Shown piece after piece: positions 23,565 to 35,839 of a stretch of 64,000 bases of DNA (the stretch's first letter is position 1; the number at the start of each line of letters is the position of its first letter). The position numbers were made by a program, and so were the translations under genes. Source of the stretch: Nissolia schottii (lineage: Eukaryota > Streptophyta > Magnoliopsida > Fabales > Fabaceae); assembly GCA_003254905.1 (NCBI GenBank), contig QANU01005500.1, positions 80,554 to 144,553 of the forward strand. The letters are read 5' to 3'. The notes below the pieces were generated by a model that was not told the origin of the DNA, did not search any database, and saw nothing but the letters and a program-made list of their open reading frames with translations.

Positions 23565-24110
23565 TATATTTTAGGCATGTTTTAGAATTTTTGTTAGTTT
23601 TTATGATTAATTATTTTATGTCTTTTAATTATAGAAATTATTTTATGTCTTTTATTTATAGAAAATATTTATGGAAATATTTTATAACTCATGAAGGATG
23701 TTTTGGAAAGGCATGAGACCATTTTTATTTACTATGCGTGGTTGAGCATGATATATGTGGATGATGCATGATACCTTAGGAGAAGAGATTTCAGTTCAGT
23801 TATCAGTTATTATGTTTAAAAATGTTTAAGGAAGCTATATCTAGGATAATATAGTATGTCAGCAATAACCTATGCTGACCCTTGGTATACTACTGCAATG
23901 TCAGATTGTCAGTTCAGTTATCAAGATCTAAGGACGCGGATAGATCAAATTATTATTAGTTATAGAGACCTAGATACTCGGGGAGTTAGTTAAATTAGAC
24001 CGTAATGCTTGGGATTCATCTATCTAGATATCTTCCTTAGTTTAAGTGATTACGTTTCAGTTTCCAATTATGTTTTTATTATAAATTATTATTATAAATA
24101 TGTTAACGTA

Positions 24111-24112
<2 letters not shown>

Positions 24113-24149
<37 letters not shown>
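24113..24149. repeat. (AT)n microsatellite
   Basis: About 18 uninterrupted AT units. Confidence 0.95.
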
Positions 24150-24151
<2 letters not shown>

Positions 24152-24703
24152 GTATTGCATTTTCTGTGTCATGTGTATGAACTATCCCATTTGATCATGA
24201 TCCTACTCACTAAGATGATAACTCACATCTGTGTCTATTTGTTTCAGTTGTAGATCCCAACGAGGACTTGGATACAGTTCTTCTCCTCCAGTAATCAGCA
24301 GTCCTTTGGTGATCTTTGCTTCACAGTGAAGTTAGTTTAGAATAGTTTGCATAGTCAGTTTATCTTATGGCAGTTAGTAGAATACTCTTGATCTACAAGC
24401 ATGTTGTCACATATTTTCAGATATCAAGTTTACATATTTTAATTATGGATTTTATGTAAGGATTTTATGAGACAAGTATTCAATTTATTTATGAAGTTTA
24501 GTTTATTTAAAAAGTTTTCTCATAAATTATTTACAAAATGTTGCACATTTTCATTATTAACATGTTAAGAGGCTTCCATAAGGGAACTAATCCCTCGCAT
24601 ACCAGTAGTGATTTATGGAGTTGCCACAATCTTCTTCTTCCTTCACAGAACAATCGCCATTTCTTCCTCCTCCATGACAATGATATTGTGTGTGCAGTAT
24701 GAA

Positions 24704-25749
24704 TAGAGCTGTTAAAACGGGTTGGTCGACCCATTCGGATCGGATCACTTTGGGTTGTGCCATTTTTGAGTTTGGCTATATCGAACTATGTTATTTTCGA
24801 GCTAGTATAACCCTAGACCACTATAACACGGGCCATTGGTTAGTAAATTTGTGTAATTTGTAACTTGATTTCGGTAAACAATTTAACCCGTAGAAGCTCA
24901 AATTCAAACTTCAAACTTCAAACTTCATACTTCAAACAGCTCCAACCGTTTTATCTATAATCATTGGTTTCAGTTTTTCATAAAGTCTATGAACCAAACA
25001 CATAGTTTATGTGTGATGATACATATATACTCCAATTAAGTTATTAGTTATAATAAGACTAAATCCAATTCAGTTACTATTCATTAGCTTTAACTAATAG
25101 GTTCTGTAACAATTCGTCAGGATACATTTTTTTTTCCTGTCAATTAGTATCTCTTGCTTAGGCTCTCATAGTTCCTTCATATACAAGGGACTTGATCACC
25201 TTACAAATGTATAATTTTCTAGTAATGCATACTCAATTTTGTAAGTTTTCATGTTGCGATTCTTGAAATCTCTCGTTAGAGTCTTTCCCTTGCATTGTAA
25301 CTCTTATACCTTTCACTGTGCAATTACAAGCTCCTTAATAATCTCAAATCACTACACAATACAATAGGGGTATCCTAGTATCAGTGTGTCATAACTTCAG
25401 CCTCATTCAAATGACGGAGTGTATAATAAGAACTAAATAGAAGTTATCAGTTTGTTGGGATGACAATAAAAGGAAAATAAAACAGCACATTAATTTGTAT
25501 GTTATTTTTGTCCTAAGAAAAATATTTGAGCTTTTATTTTTTTGTCATGATTTATTTGAACTGCAACTAGTGATATTGATTTTAGTCCTGCTTATTAGTA
25601 TTTGGGCTGGCTCAAATGGAATAGGCCAAATTAGGCTGGATTAAGTTAGGTCGATTTTATTTCTTATTCTAATTTTTTTAGCTTAGCTCATCCATTTTAT
25701 TGGGTTAGTCGGGTTGGTCTATCATACTCGACCCATTTTGATGTCTCTA
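24704..25749. mobile_element. Non-autonomous hAT element, about 1.05 kb
   Basis: It starts TAGAGCTGTTAAAACGGGT and ends with the complement of TTAGAGACATCAAAATGGGT. Flanks AGTATGAA (24696-24703) and AGTAGGAG (25750-25757) match 6/8. The interior has GGGTTGGTCGACCC-like words near both ends, a short AACTTCA tandem array at 24905-24936, and no transposase frame. It is similar in end design to 1136-1798. Confidence 0.7.
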
Positions 25750-26201
25750 AGTAGGAGAAGATAGAGAAAAAAGAAGCCATGCATGTTGCGTGAAGAAGAT
25801 GAAGTCGTGTGTGTAGTAGGAGAAGCCAAAAGAGAAGTGGATTTTTGTTTGGGGCTTGGGTCAGAGGCAAAATGACGTAATTTTGCTCAAGTTAGGTGAC
25901 TAGGAGTGAAAAAGAGTACTGTTTACTTGATAAGAGAGTGTGTGATTAACGCCACATAAGCACCTAAGGTGACATGTTCATCTACTTAACAATCCAACAT
26001 GACGAAATGACTAACTTCGCCTATTTTAAAATTGTCAAAGATTAAATAAGACTTTATTTTTGTTGACAACTAAATTGATCCATTAATAAACTGAACAGGG
26101 TCTTTGCTCTAAAGAAAATGATTAATGAATAAATTCAATGATAGAGAATGCAAATCTTATTCGGATGCTAGTGATTAGGACTTTTTCATAAATCTGTAAA
26201 G

Positions 26202-26683
26202 GATTAAATGTTTTAGGTCCCTGCAAATTTTTTGAGATATGGTTTAGGTCCCTAATTTTGGTTTTAGTCTAAATATATCACAAATTATATGGCTCTAGCC
26301 GTTGCCATTAGCGGGACTATGTTCATAGCTGACGTAGCTAATGGAGTGTCATGTTAATAATGTCATATGAGTAAAATAAACTCACTTGACTTGTAACTCT
26401 GCTTATAACCTGCTATTTGACCTGAATTTGCTCTCAAATTATGACTCGTCCACCACCCAAAACTGGGTCAAATTGCAAATTATGGGTTGAGTTCGACCTG
26501 TATTATGGGTCAAATAAGTTTATTTTGCTCACATGGCATTGCTGATGTGAGTCTCTATTAATCACGTCAATAGTTAAAAGAGTTCTATTAACAACAAGGA
26601 CTAAAACCACAATCTTATTAATAACAAAGACTGAAACTATAATTTATAATATGTTAGGATTAAAACATATATATATTAAAGAA
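26202..26683. mobile_element. Probable MITE with GGATTAAA...TTTAGGTCCC ends
   Basis: The left end has GGATTAAATGTTTTAGGTCCCT. The right end has AAGGACTAAAACC and AGGATTAAAACATATATATA, the expected inverted partners. GTCAAATAAGTTTATTTTGCTCACATGGCA and GTAAAATAAACTCACTTGAC form an inner inverted pair. No target duplication is defined. Confidence 0.5.
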
Positions 26684-28573
26684 CCTAAACCCAATCTTAA
26701 AAATTGGTTGAGGCCCAAAACATATTTAAATCATCTATATATTATTGGCATGTGTAGCTTTTCTTTGTGTGGGATTTTGGCATGTACAGTAAATGAATTA
26801 AATGCATCAAATAGAAATAACAGGAAAAAGGCGGTTGCCTAAATCAGAGGATACTAACAAATTTATATCTGTATAGTTGAGAATTTGTTCAAACAAGTTA
26901 GAAGTGTCGCTTAGCAATAAGTCTAATTAGGAGTAGATGTCAAACAGACAGCCCCACCTCCATCCCTATCTTTCTAATCTCGCCACCCCCCACTAAATGA
27001 TGCTATATATGCTTACAAGCAACAAGCATAAGTGGTAGACAATGTCATAATTGGAACGTTGATTGGGACTAGAGGAAAAGATAGATTGCTTAGAACCTTC
27101 ACAAATCTCCTATATTCTCATCTGAATTATTAGATAACACATATTCATATTCTAATATCTTAGTAGTTTCTTCCGATTCTCTTATCAAGGATATGGGTAC
27201 TATTTAATTATTAGTGACTATCTTTCACCCATGTTCCCATTTAATGTAAAATATTAAATTAAAAAATGTAGTTTTTAATATCTTAAATCCATACAACATT
27301 TAATTTAATCAAATCCATACCAACGACCAACGTCAAATTAGTTGAGATAGTAGGAGCCCTGGTCCCTTAACTAATCACCTTTAGGGACTTCAGTCAGGTT
27401 AATTGAGTTTTTACTAATTCAATTGAGACAAAAGAAAAATCATTAATCAATGATTTTGAGTTCAAATCCTCTCACTCCCCCAAAAAAAAAACTCTTATAG
27501 AAAGATCTCTAATCAAGACTATTGTAACTAATATGCATATGAAATAATCATAACTAGTGTATTATCTGTGCTATGCACGAGTGATTATTGATTATGTCAA
27601 ATATATAAATATAATACAAAATTTTACATACGAATAATATATTTTGTTTTAAAAATTTGCTTAAATATAAGTCATTAAAATTAAATAATGAAAATAAACT
27701 ACTGAAGTAATATATAATTATGGTAAAATGGGTTTAACGAGTTGGTTTAACTTCCTTAATCTACCAAAATATTCTTAACTCGTTGGGTTGAATCAACATA
27801 ATCCACCGGTTAAGGTAGGATGGAGCAAGTTTGACTTGTGAGTTAGAGCATTCTTTTTTTTAAAAAAGAAAAAAAAATTGTTAGCACCACTTTAAATATT
27901 TTTCTTGAATTTCTTAAATTATAAATATTAAAAGATTAAAGTACTAAATCATCATTAAAAGACAATAGCACAATTTTTTAAGGCAAAGACAATAGTATAA
28001 TTGCTAATAGAAAAATATTACTTAAGAAAAAAGAAACAAATCAAACCTGTCTAACTACAAATTCATTAAAAAAAAAAGTTTAAAAACAACTAAAAAAATT
28101 GAAATATTAGATGAAAAAAAACTAAAAACAACTAAAAAATTTTCAAATCTGTCTACTTCACATTAATGTTCTTGCTTGTTAGCATCACTTCATACAAATT
28201 GTTTAGCATTCTCACTCTTTGTATCTATTTCATTAAATTGTGAACCTCACACTACTCTCCTCCCTATCACTCCATTTATTTCTCATCTTTATCCCCTATC
28301 CCCAGTTGAGAGATCTTTCCACTAACTCCTAATAAATTCTTATGAAAATATTCAAGAAAGTAAAAAAATTATAATAACATTAACAAAAGATACTAACTAT
28401 ATTTTATAGAAATTATATTTTTTTAAAATAAATATGATAAAAAATTTAAAAATAAAAAATAAAAAATTTCTTACATATATTGAAAAATGCTAAATGCTAG
28501 AGACACAATTATGTTGCTAACATGACAAGAGGTGATTATTAACTCTAGATTGAATGAGCATAGCATATAACTT
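26684..28573. other. AT-rich intergenic DNA
   Basis: No gene is recognisable. A short SINE-like 3' end is noted at 27365-27491. The stretch from 27850 to 28570 is almost pure A/T-rich spacer. Confidence 0.5.
27365..27491 (+). mobile_element. Possible SINE 3' part
   Basis: GAGTTCAAATCCTCTCACTC resembles a pol III B box followed by the usual C-rich end, and CCCCC is followed by A10 (about 27478-27491). No convincing A box or target duplication is seen. Confidence 0.3.
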
Positions 28574-28969
28574 TGTTATGGACCTGGCCCAAAGGCCCAT
28601 ATAGGATCTCGGACCTCCAGGGCTCACAGAAACATCTATCCCGAGATGAACTTCCACACCTTAGCTACCCGGAGAGATCCCCGGCCCAAAAAATGCTCCT
28701 ACACTAGATATCACTTCGCGGATCCTAAAAAAGAATTTGGAGAGGAGGATCCCAGGCCAACGGAAATTCCGGTACCCACCTGGGTATTTAAACATTTCCA
28801 GCAAACTAGGTACGACCTAGAACTTATCTTCCTCAATTTTACTCTCTGATTTCTATCCATTACTAACTTGAGTGTCTGAGTCCTTGCAAGTACCTGCTCC
28901 GACTCTCTAGACCCGTCTAGAGGAGCTCCAGAGTTCGACTTGCACCGAGGACCTGCCATTCTCAGTACA
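28574..28969 (+). mobile_element. Solo LTR, 396 bp, perfect target duplication
   Basis: It begins TGTTATGGACCTGGCC, ends CATTCTCAGTACA, and is flanked by AACTT on both sides (28569-28573 and 28970-28974). It contains a TATA-like GGTATTTAAAC near 28784 and a GAGTCCTTGCAAGTACC block typical of gypsy R/U5 regions. The TGTTATGGAC start is shared with the LTR of the outer element at 2940-14189, but the rest differs. It arose by recombination between the LTRs of a full element. Confidence 0.85.
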
Positions 28970-29218
28970 AACTTTATTTCATCTAATATCTAATAAGTAT
29001 AGAATAATTTGTAAAATGAAGGGAATGATAACATAGCATAACACTTTGAAAGTCAATGAAATGAAATCTAATGATCATAAAATTCGATATGATAAAAGAT
29101 AAATCTAACTAAAAGAGCTTGTATTAAAAAAATACTCATTACAATAAAATAAAAATAATCAATCGTAGGACAAAACTTTAGTTTCATTTGAATCATTTCA
29201 AACACAATTTTCAAGTGC

Positions 29219-29342
29219 TTACAAACTTTCAAATTCTTCGCTAAGCAACAATTCATGTGCCCTTAAAGCATCCTCTATATTCCAGCTCCAAGTTGCAACA
29301 TCAATAATTCCTTCAATCCGATTTACCCTGATACTATTCAGT
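29219..29342 (-). CDS. Possible 3' terminal exon or gene relic, unrecognised
   Basis: On the minus strand, after a possible acceptor AG near 29343, a frame of about 40 codons reads SRQLNSIRVNRIEGIIDVA, then TWSWNIEDALRAHELLLSEE, and ends FESL with TAA at 29221-29219. The composition looks like a real soluble protein end, unlike most frames nearby. No clear partner exon is found upstream on the minus strand; 29905-29800 has protein-like text (GLCQILTIVTQAITNVVKHF) next to a GT, in an uncertain relation. I do not recognise the family. Confidence 0.25.
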
Positions 29343-31363
29343 TGTCTTGACTTCAATTAGAATAAATACACAATAGTTATTCAATAAAATAAGGAAACAA
29401 AAGCAAAGAGCTATTAGATAAAAATAAATGAGAATCTCTTTAAAAAAAAAACAAATAATGAGAAGAACCTATAGAACAAACACTTAGTCACTTTATACCT
29501 TACAACAATCAAGATAAAAAAATATCTATATATCTCAAAAACTACCTAGACTTAAAAAATTCATGAAAGCTGACAGAACCAACACCATCCCATGTCAAGG
29601 AAGACCCTATTGCTTATAACCCATTGCAAAGTATATACACCATGAAAGACCTATCAAGCCTAAAAATCAGTAAAACCAAAATTCCAAATAATAATAATGA
29701 TGATGATGATGATGATGATGATGATAAAAGAACAAAATATTTTAAATTTTTTTATCTCTAGAGACCCTGCCATATTAAGGTTGGAATCACTAAAGGGGTA
29801 CTTGAAGATAGCTTGGAGATTTATACCTTTGTGATGGAAATGCTTGACGACATTGGTAATGGCTTGAGTGACGATGGTTAAAATTTGGCATAATCCGTGA
29901 AACACAGATTCATTTTTTAAAGTAGATAAAAATGAGGAGCCTTCACAACATCAATATCCTACCTCATTTCATCACAAAAAGCCCGAAGAAACCTTCCTTA
30001 TTTTGTTGGAAGGAGAGTCATACCTCTGACTTAAAAAGTAGAATAGAATAGAAGAATCAAACATAGAATATATAAGCCTAAAGTGAAATCGATATAACAA
30101 AAGAATCCTTAATTCATTTACCTATTTAAACCATCAAAAATGAAAAAGGAGCTTGAAAGTAGAAATCTAAAAATAGGGCAACTAAACAAATGATGGAAAG
30201 AATAGATATATAGAATGGGAAATAATAAAAAAAATATAGGGTAAGTGCAAAATGAAAAGGAAAACCCATATCATAAGAAGAAGAAGAATGCACATTGAGA
30301 GATAGAGATAGAGATAGAGAGAGGAATTATTCTAAAATTGTAACTTGATTCAAATGGTGAAATTGAAAAAAAAAATTGTTAGATGATGATGAGTGATCAG
30401 TTAAAGTAAGGTAGTGAGATTAAGTACATAAGAATGAAATGACACCCACATTTTATGATGAAAAAAATAATAAATATCACTAGTAAAAAATAAGGTATAA
30501 ATTAGAGTACGCAACTTACTCTTTTGTGAGCAAATTATGTTCATAACTTCATGTTGACTAAATGAAATATTACATGAAGGTTATAATAAAGTTGAAGGCC
30601 CTTCCTTTTTTTTTGGGGGGGGTCCCTTCCTTTTTTTTTTGGGGGGTTTCAAATTATGTTCATAATATTGTACTAAACCGAAATTACGTTCATAATGTCT
30701 TGGCCAATTTCATTCAAATTGTAAGAAAGCTAGAGGAGAGGATTGCATGCTGAGATTTCTTTATCACGTGTTTTGCTATATTGTGAGACTAATTTATTAT
30801 GGAATGAAAAATGTTTGGAATATCTAACTTATCAACCTATAAATCAATTTATCCACTCTTATGAATGTGACTTAACAATTTGCCTCCTATTTTGTTCCTA
30901 TGAAGGACCCCTATCACAAAAAAAGTTAGAGAATGTACAGAAATTGTGAGACGTTTGTGAGACCTTGTGTAAGAGCTAATGAATTGATTGTGTGACGTTT
31001 TTTCACCATTTAAAAGAATTTGGGAAACACATAATCATCACTGTTAGAACCTAATGTTATTAGGAATGATTTCAATTATATATTAATCATCAAATAATCA
31101 ATTCATGAAGAAATTATATAAAATATGATAACAACTCAAATATGCGGTTGTGAAAGAATAAAAAATAAAAATGTGGATATGAATAAATGTATACAAAGAA
31201 AACATTTTTTTTTATTTTACAATTTTTATTTAATAGTAAAGATTAATCAAAGAAAACACAGATTTAAAAGGAGGAATCAATGATAAAATTTTTTATTTAT
31301 TATTTAATTAGAATTTATTATTTAACTGGATAAAATGAGAAAAAAAAAGTCACATAGGATGCA
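29343..31363. other. Intergenic DNA with simple repeats
   Basis: It holds an (AAT)n/(GAT)n run at 29687-29725, a (GAGATA)n run near 30297-30323, and a duplicated CCCTTCC-T(n)-G(n) block at 30600-30650. No supported gene is seen. Confidence 0.5.
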
Positions 31364-32000
31364 TTAATGTAAAATTCTATTAACTTTATATAATAATAAA
31401 GATAAAGATGAGGTAAAGAATTTAGTGAGAAAGAGCACCAAAATTGTTGAGAAAGATAGATTCATGGCTACCTTTTTCCTGAAAATCACGAAGTCAATAG
31501 AGAGAATGGAGGGAAGGAGAGATATGTCTATTCCACAACTAGCCAAAATGAACATATGTCTCAATGGGCAATAGACACCTACGTCGTGGCTATGAATAGG
31601 GGTCTCTACCATGCATAAGTAAACGATGGGCCTAACTCGTCCATTATAGTTAGCTCAAACACAAGATTCATCACAATACACAGTAATGAGAGTGTATAAC
31701 AATAAGTAACCCAATAACAATAGTGATCACATATAATTGGCTAAAACAACAGTCTCGTATAATTTTGACATCCAATGAATTTGGTTATCATAAAATGCAA
31801 CATTAACTTATGTTAATCCACGCCAAATTTTCAACAGTCTCCCACTTGGACAACATAAGTCAAAACAAAAGTATTCCCAAATTAATCAACTAATATACCA
31901 ATATAGATATCAAAATTGAACTAGTACTCCCAACAAAATAGTCTAGAATGGGACAACAAGTACTCAATAATGCGAAAAATCAAACTCGAAGGAGTACCGA
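31364..32000 (-). mobile_element. 3' end of a copia-type element (PPT plus LTR), minus strand
   Basis: On the minus strand a purine tract CCAAGTGGGAGAC (about 31854-31842) is directly followed by TGTTGAAAATTTGGCGTGG, a common copia PPT/LTR junction, at 31841. The LTR runs leftwards; its far end (about 31364) is approximate. Element-internal sequence of about 150 bp lies to the right, then homology is lost. Confidence 0.55.
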
Positions 32001-33108
32001 CACTATGCATGTAAGATACTCCTTTATATAATTAAAAAGATCTTTTAGCAAAATGTTTAACTTAAAAAATAACTTATGAAAAAGATATTTTATGTTTATT
32101 AGAGATACATTCACATAAGTTCTTATTTTAACAAAAAAAATATTTAATTTGATATAATTAAAATGTTTAACTTATTATTTTTAATTTAAAAAATTAATAT
32201 TAAGCTAAAATAAAATTAAGTATCTATTAATTATTTTTAAATTATTTTTTAGAAGATACGTTTAGAGAAGAAAACAAAAGAAAATGTTATTTTTCTTTAA
32301 GTATAATTTATATTTTAATTTGAATATTTTTAAATTTAGTAAATTATCGACAAATATATCTGTCAGTAATGTTTTATTTATTTTTTATTTAATAAATTAC
32401 CTATGGATATATTCATCGGGAATCTCCTGTCTATTTTTTTAAAATTAATAAATACCAATAAATATATCTGTCAATAATTAATTGCCACCACAAATTACTA
32501 GCAGAAATAACGATAAATATGCTATATGTCGGTAACTCTGGTCTGCTTTGTGGCAAGAGTTGAAAAAGAACATAAGCGACGGATTTGAACACAAAATCTA
32601 CTGCTAAATTTGCCAAAAATATCCACCGATCAAATATCCGTTTTCGCATTTTAGCATGAACAAGGTTCATTCAAATCTTCAGCAGAACACATAACCTCAC
32701 TACACAAATTAAACGAAGCCTGAAACTACCACCAATAAAAGCAAATAAACCTTGTTACCATCTAACCTATTTCTTACCATAAATAACGCAACGACATTCA
32801 GTTCCACATCAGTTACTAAAGCACCGATACAGTTTCAATAAACCGGTTGACGCAACAAACCTCTAATTAATGCCAAAGATAGTCCACAGAGAACAGGCTA
32901 CAAATTAAAACAGAAAAAAAAGAAACTTAAGCCATCACCTTTCTAGTATTTGCAATATACATAAGATTCTCTTCTCCAGGCTTACACATAAATAAATGTA
33001 CGTATATGCGCACAAGTTTCAAGAACAAACTGACAAAATCTGAAAACGAAATTGAAGGGAAAAAAAAAACTAGAGAGGAGTTTAATTTCCTTTGTTTCTT
33101 TCTTTTTC
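32001..33108. other. Upstream region of the DMP gene
   Basis: AT-rich spacer, then from about 32690 a more mixed sequence likely to hold promoter and 5' leader. No single convincing TATA box can be chosen. Confidence 0.4.
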
Positions 33109-33735
33109 ATGGACAATATTATTCATGAGGATACTCAACAACGACCCTTGTTGGAAAACGCGGCCACTACACCCAAGAAAAGGCCTAAAAAGCCAATTAC
33201 ACAAAAGGCCATAAGAAAGGCATTCAAGAGCACAGCGCATCTGGCCAATCTTCTGCCGACAGGAACCGTCCTCATGTTCCAATTTCTGGCACCAGCTTTC
33301 ACGCACCAAGGCCAATGCCATTCCCTCACAAGCAAAGCCATGACCGCAGGCCTCTTAGCCCTTTGCGGCGTCTCGTGCTTCGCTCTCTCCTTCACCGATA
33401 GCTTCAGGGACGAAAGGGGAAAAGTCAGGTACGGAGTGGCCTCGTTCAACGGCTTGTGGGTTATGGATGGGTCCGTGAGGGTTCCGGATGACGAGGCAGC
33501 CAAGTATAGGCTGAGGGCAATTGACTTCTTCCACGCGCTCTCCTGCGTCATGGTTTTTGCTGCGGTCGCTCTGTTTGATAAGAGTGTCGTTAGTTGCTTC
33601 GTTCCCAAGCCATCGGAAGAAGAGAAGGGCGTTCTGGTGGCGTTGCCCGTTGGGATTGGATTGGTGTGCAGTGTTCTGTTTGTTGCATTCCCTAGCCGAC
33701 GACATGGCATCGGCTTCCCTCTCTCGCGCAATTAG
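33109..33735 (+). CDS. DUF679-domain membrane protein (DMP family), single exon, 208 aa
   Basis: The product is a plant-specific DMP protein of endomembranes. The family has been linked to membrane remodelling in senescence and, for the DMP8/DMP9 branch, to sperm-egg fusion; the branch here is not resolved. The soluble N-terminus (residues 1-44, basic KKRPKKPITQKAIRKAFKS) is followed by four membrane spans at about 45-63 (LANLLPTGTVLMFQFLAPAF), 76-95, 136-157 and 175-194. The family landmarks LLPTGT, CHSLTSK and DFFHALSCVMVF are present, as is the typical short tail ending ...SRRHGIGFPLSRN. Length and lack of introns fit the family. The ATG at 33109 is chosen over the in-frame ATG at 33052 because the conserved protein starts there and the extra codons translate a poly-A/pyrimidine leader. 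Confidence 0.93.
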   Translation: MDNIIHEDTQQRPLLENAATTPKKRPKKPITQKAIRKAFKSTAHLANLLPTGTVLMFQFLAPAFTHQGQCHSLTSKAMTAGLLALCGVSCFALSFTDSFRDERGKVRYGVASFNGLWVMDGSVRVPDDEAAKYRLRAIDFFHALSCVMVFAAVALFDKSVVSCFVPKPSEEEKGVLVALPVGIGLVCSVLFVAFPSRRHGIGFPLSRN

Positions 33736-33866
33736 TTCTATTATTTACATCTTGCTTTTTTGCTTTGCCTTTTAGTGGGAGGGTGTATTTTGTTTTGAAT
33801 TTCACTCTATAAATATGCAAAGTGCACAATGTTAAGAAGGATTCTTGACAAAATTAATGGCTTCAA

Positions 33867-33908
<42 letters not shown>

Positions 33909-34779
33909 CACATGTTTCGAGGAGTAAATGTAACATCTATTTTTTTTTCTTCTACAAAATACTTTTATAAAATAGTTTTGATTTATTTACTCTGTTGATG
34001 ATTTGGTTGATTTATTTGTGTTAAGGTTGCCGTTCTGAAACACACCTTTTACCTTAATTTTGAGGTAGGGGTCTAATTCTATTTTATGCAAAAATATTGA
34101 GATGATCATTTTGATGTGTTAGTCATATTAATTTTTGTTTATTCCTTTGTGCTCTTATGATTTTCTATGATGGTTTTGAGCATGCTTTACATGATGAATT
34201 TAATTGCATGAAAGATATACATTTGATCATGAGCATACACCATATTCAAGAAAAGGATACCCTCAATTTTAATTATGTTGGGGAGAATGAACCTAGCTTT
34301 GCTTTACTTGGCCGGAGAGAGTGAATCCAATTTATGTTAGGGAGAGTGAATCTGACTTTGATTTACTTGGCTTAATTTGATTTTTGGCAAGCAGAGTGAA
34401 CTTGATCGATTTTTGGTAAGATGGGAGATGTCATCAATTAGGAGGAATGAGCATGGTTAAATGAATTCTCCACCATTATCAATATTTTCTAAACCCCTTT
34501 TAAATTATATAGAACATTCAAGATATCATGTACTAATATTTGCTAATTTTCTAAGAGTTCATATTATTATAAATTATTATTTAAAATATTTTTTATTCAA
34601 ACACAGAACTGACACGGCTCAAAAATAATCTCAGATATAAGTCAGATACACTTGGATACGACTTATCATGAATTCTTTTTTGGACACTTTCAAACACACA
34701 CTTGGAGCGATGTGTCAAACACGGGGACATGTCAATCTGACAAAGTGTTCGTGTTTCCTAGCTTTCTTAGATGATGAAA
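33736..34779. other. 3' flank of the DMP gene and spacer
   Basis: It contains a (TA)17 microsatellite at 33872-33906 and AT-rich DNA. Two copies of GGGAGAGTGAAT.. style text lie near 34290-34350. No gene is seen. Confidence 0.5.
33872..33906. repeat. (TA)n microsatellite
   Basis: About 17 TA units, roughly 140 bp after the DMP stop codon. Confidence 0.95.
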
Positions 34780-35760
34780 CTGGTAGTTTATTTGAGTGGA
34801 CCTTTTGGTGAAGGATACGGTGAGAGGAATGTTCAATTCTATGATGCTATTAGTCAAGCGAGGGATGGAGTTGGGCATTGGCTACGATAGGAGATGGGTG
34901 GTTATTGTGGTGGGTCAGTTTATACACATTGTTCTCATTATGCCCGCGAAGAAGAACTGCCCCCATGCTCAACACCTTTACCTCAAAATGTAGAGGAAAA
35001 AATACAATAGATACATCATTATATTCACATAACTGAGAAACAGAAAGTAAATTTTGATTAATTAAAGGCACACAAAGAACATTTTTCAATTGAAGTGGAA
35101 ATTAGGTAATGGAAAGAGTGGTGAAGCCTGTGTGTGATATAGGTAAATATGGACCATTGGAAATTGTAATTTTGTCATTTCCACTATAATCAGCCTTAAT
35201 AGAGAGATTGTTAAAATTGCTTGTGATGTGGTGAGAAGCACTAGAATCTAGAAGCCTACAGGAGGATTCATTGGGTGTTCCTTGTGCATGAAGGTAGTTG
35301 AATGAATTTATTTATTGGGAAAGTCAATGATGTGGTAGCACTCTTCTACCGTGTGACCTCTCCTATTTCTATATTGGATATGGCAAAACCAGAAGCGAAA
35401 GGAGTGTTGGGCTGGTTGCTAACCTGTCATTGAGAAGAGCAATTTTTGGCAAGTGTATTTTCGTGTTTCTTAGCATAATGAGTCGTGATTGGCTCATTTA
35501 GAGTTCGTTGTTCTTCCTTTTGAAACATTTCATGATCCACAGAAAGATCATTGTGTTCATCAAACATAATGGGTGTCTCACGTGCATGGATGGAACTTGC
35601 AATTTCATGATAGGCAGTCCCCAAGCAACGCATAAAATAGAGAGCAAGATCGATATCATCGAGAGGATAGCCAATGATGGAAAGTTAATCAGAGATACCT
35701 TTAATATTGTGAAGGTATTTGTTACAAGTAATTCAGACAACGTTCTAAGATGACACTTGC
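34780..35760 (-). pseudogene. Decayed copia gag-protease-preintegrase fragment
   Basis: Read on the minus strand from right to left, the domains are: a gag end (35740-35498; LPSLAILSMISILLSILCVA style text, frame broken); a residual zinc knuckle (RGHTVEECYH, about 35380-35350); a protease-like region (LLDSSASHHITSNFNNL, about 35260-35210), in which the usual LDSGAS reads LDSSAS; and a GAG_pre-integrase block (MKNVLCVPLINQNLLSVSQL, 35089-34850). Frames shift and stops occur between blocks, so it is not functional. RT and RNase H are absent. It belongs to a copia lineage different from the 40-kb element. Confidence 0.65.
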
Positions 35761-35839
35761 AACTCTGATCTTGGGATTGAATCTAAAAACTTATCATGGT
35801 GAGAGCAATTTAGTGAGGATGATTTCGGAAGCTGACAGT

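Larger units (their letters stand above)
22780..24430 (+). repeat. LTR-like repeat 'P', copy 2 (split by a MITE)
   Basis: It shares with 17880-18800 the blocks GAGCTC.TCCT.TA.A.., TTCACTAAAGATCTTAGAAGGT, AGTAGTACCTCCACGTAAGATG and a later AAGGCATGAGACCA...TTATT region. It extends further right (CTCACTAAGATGATAACTCACATC) than copy 1. It is interrupted at 23121-23564. No coding domain is seen. Confidence 0.5.

Noticed and set aside
33082-33731. Long minus-strand frames opposite the DMP gene (198, 116 and 79 codons)
   Set aside because: They are antisense shadows of a GC-rich coding exon and contain no domain; the plus frame has the full DMP signature.
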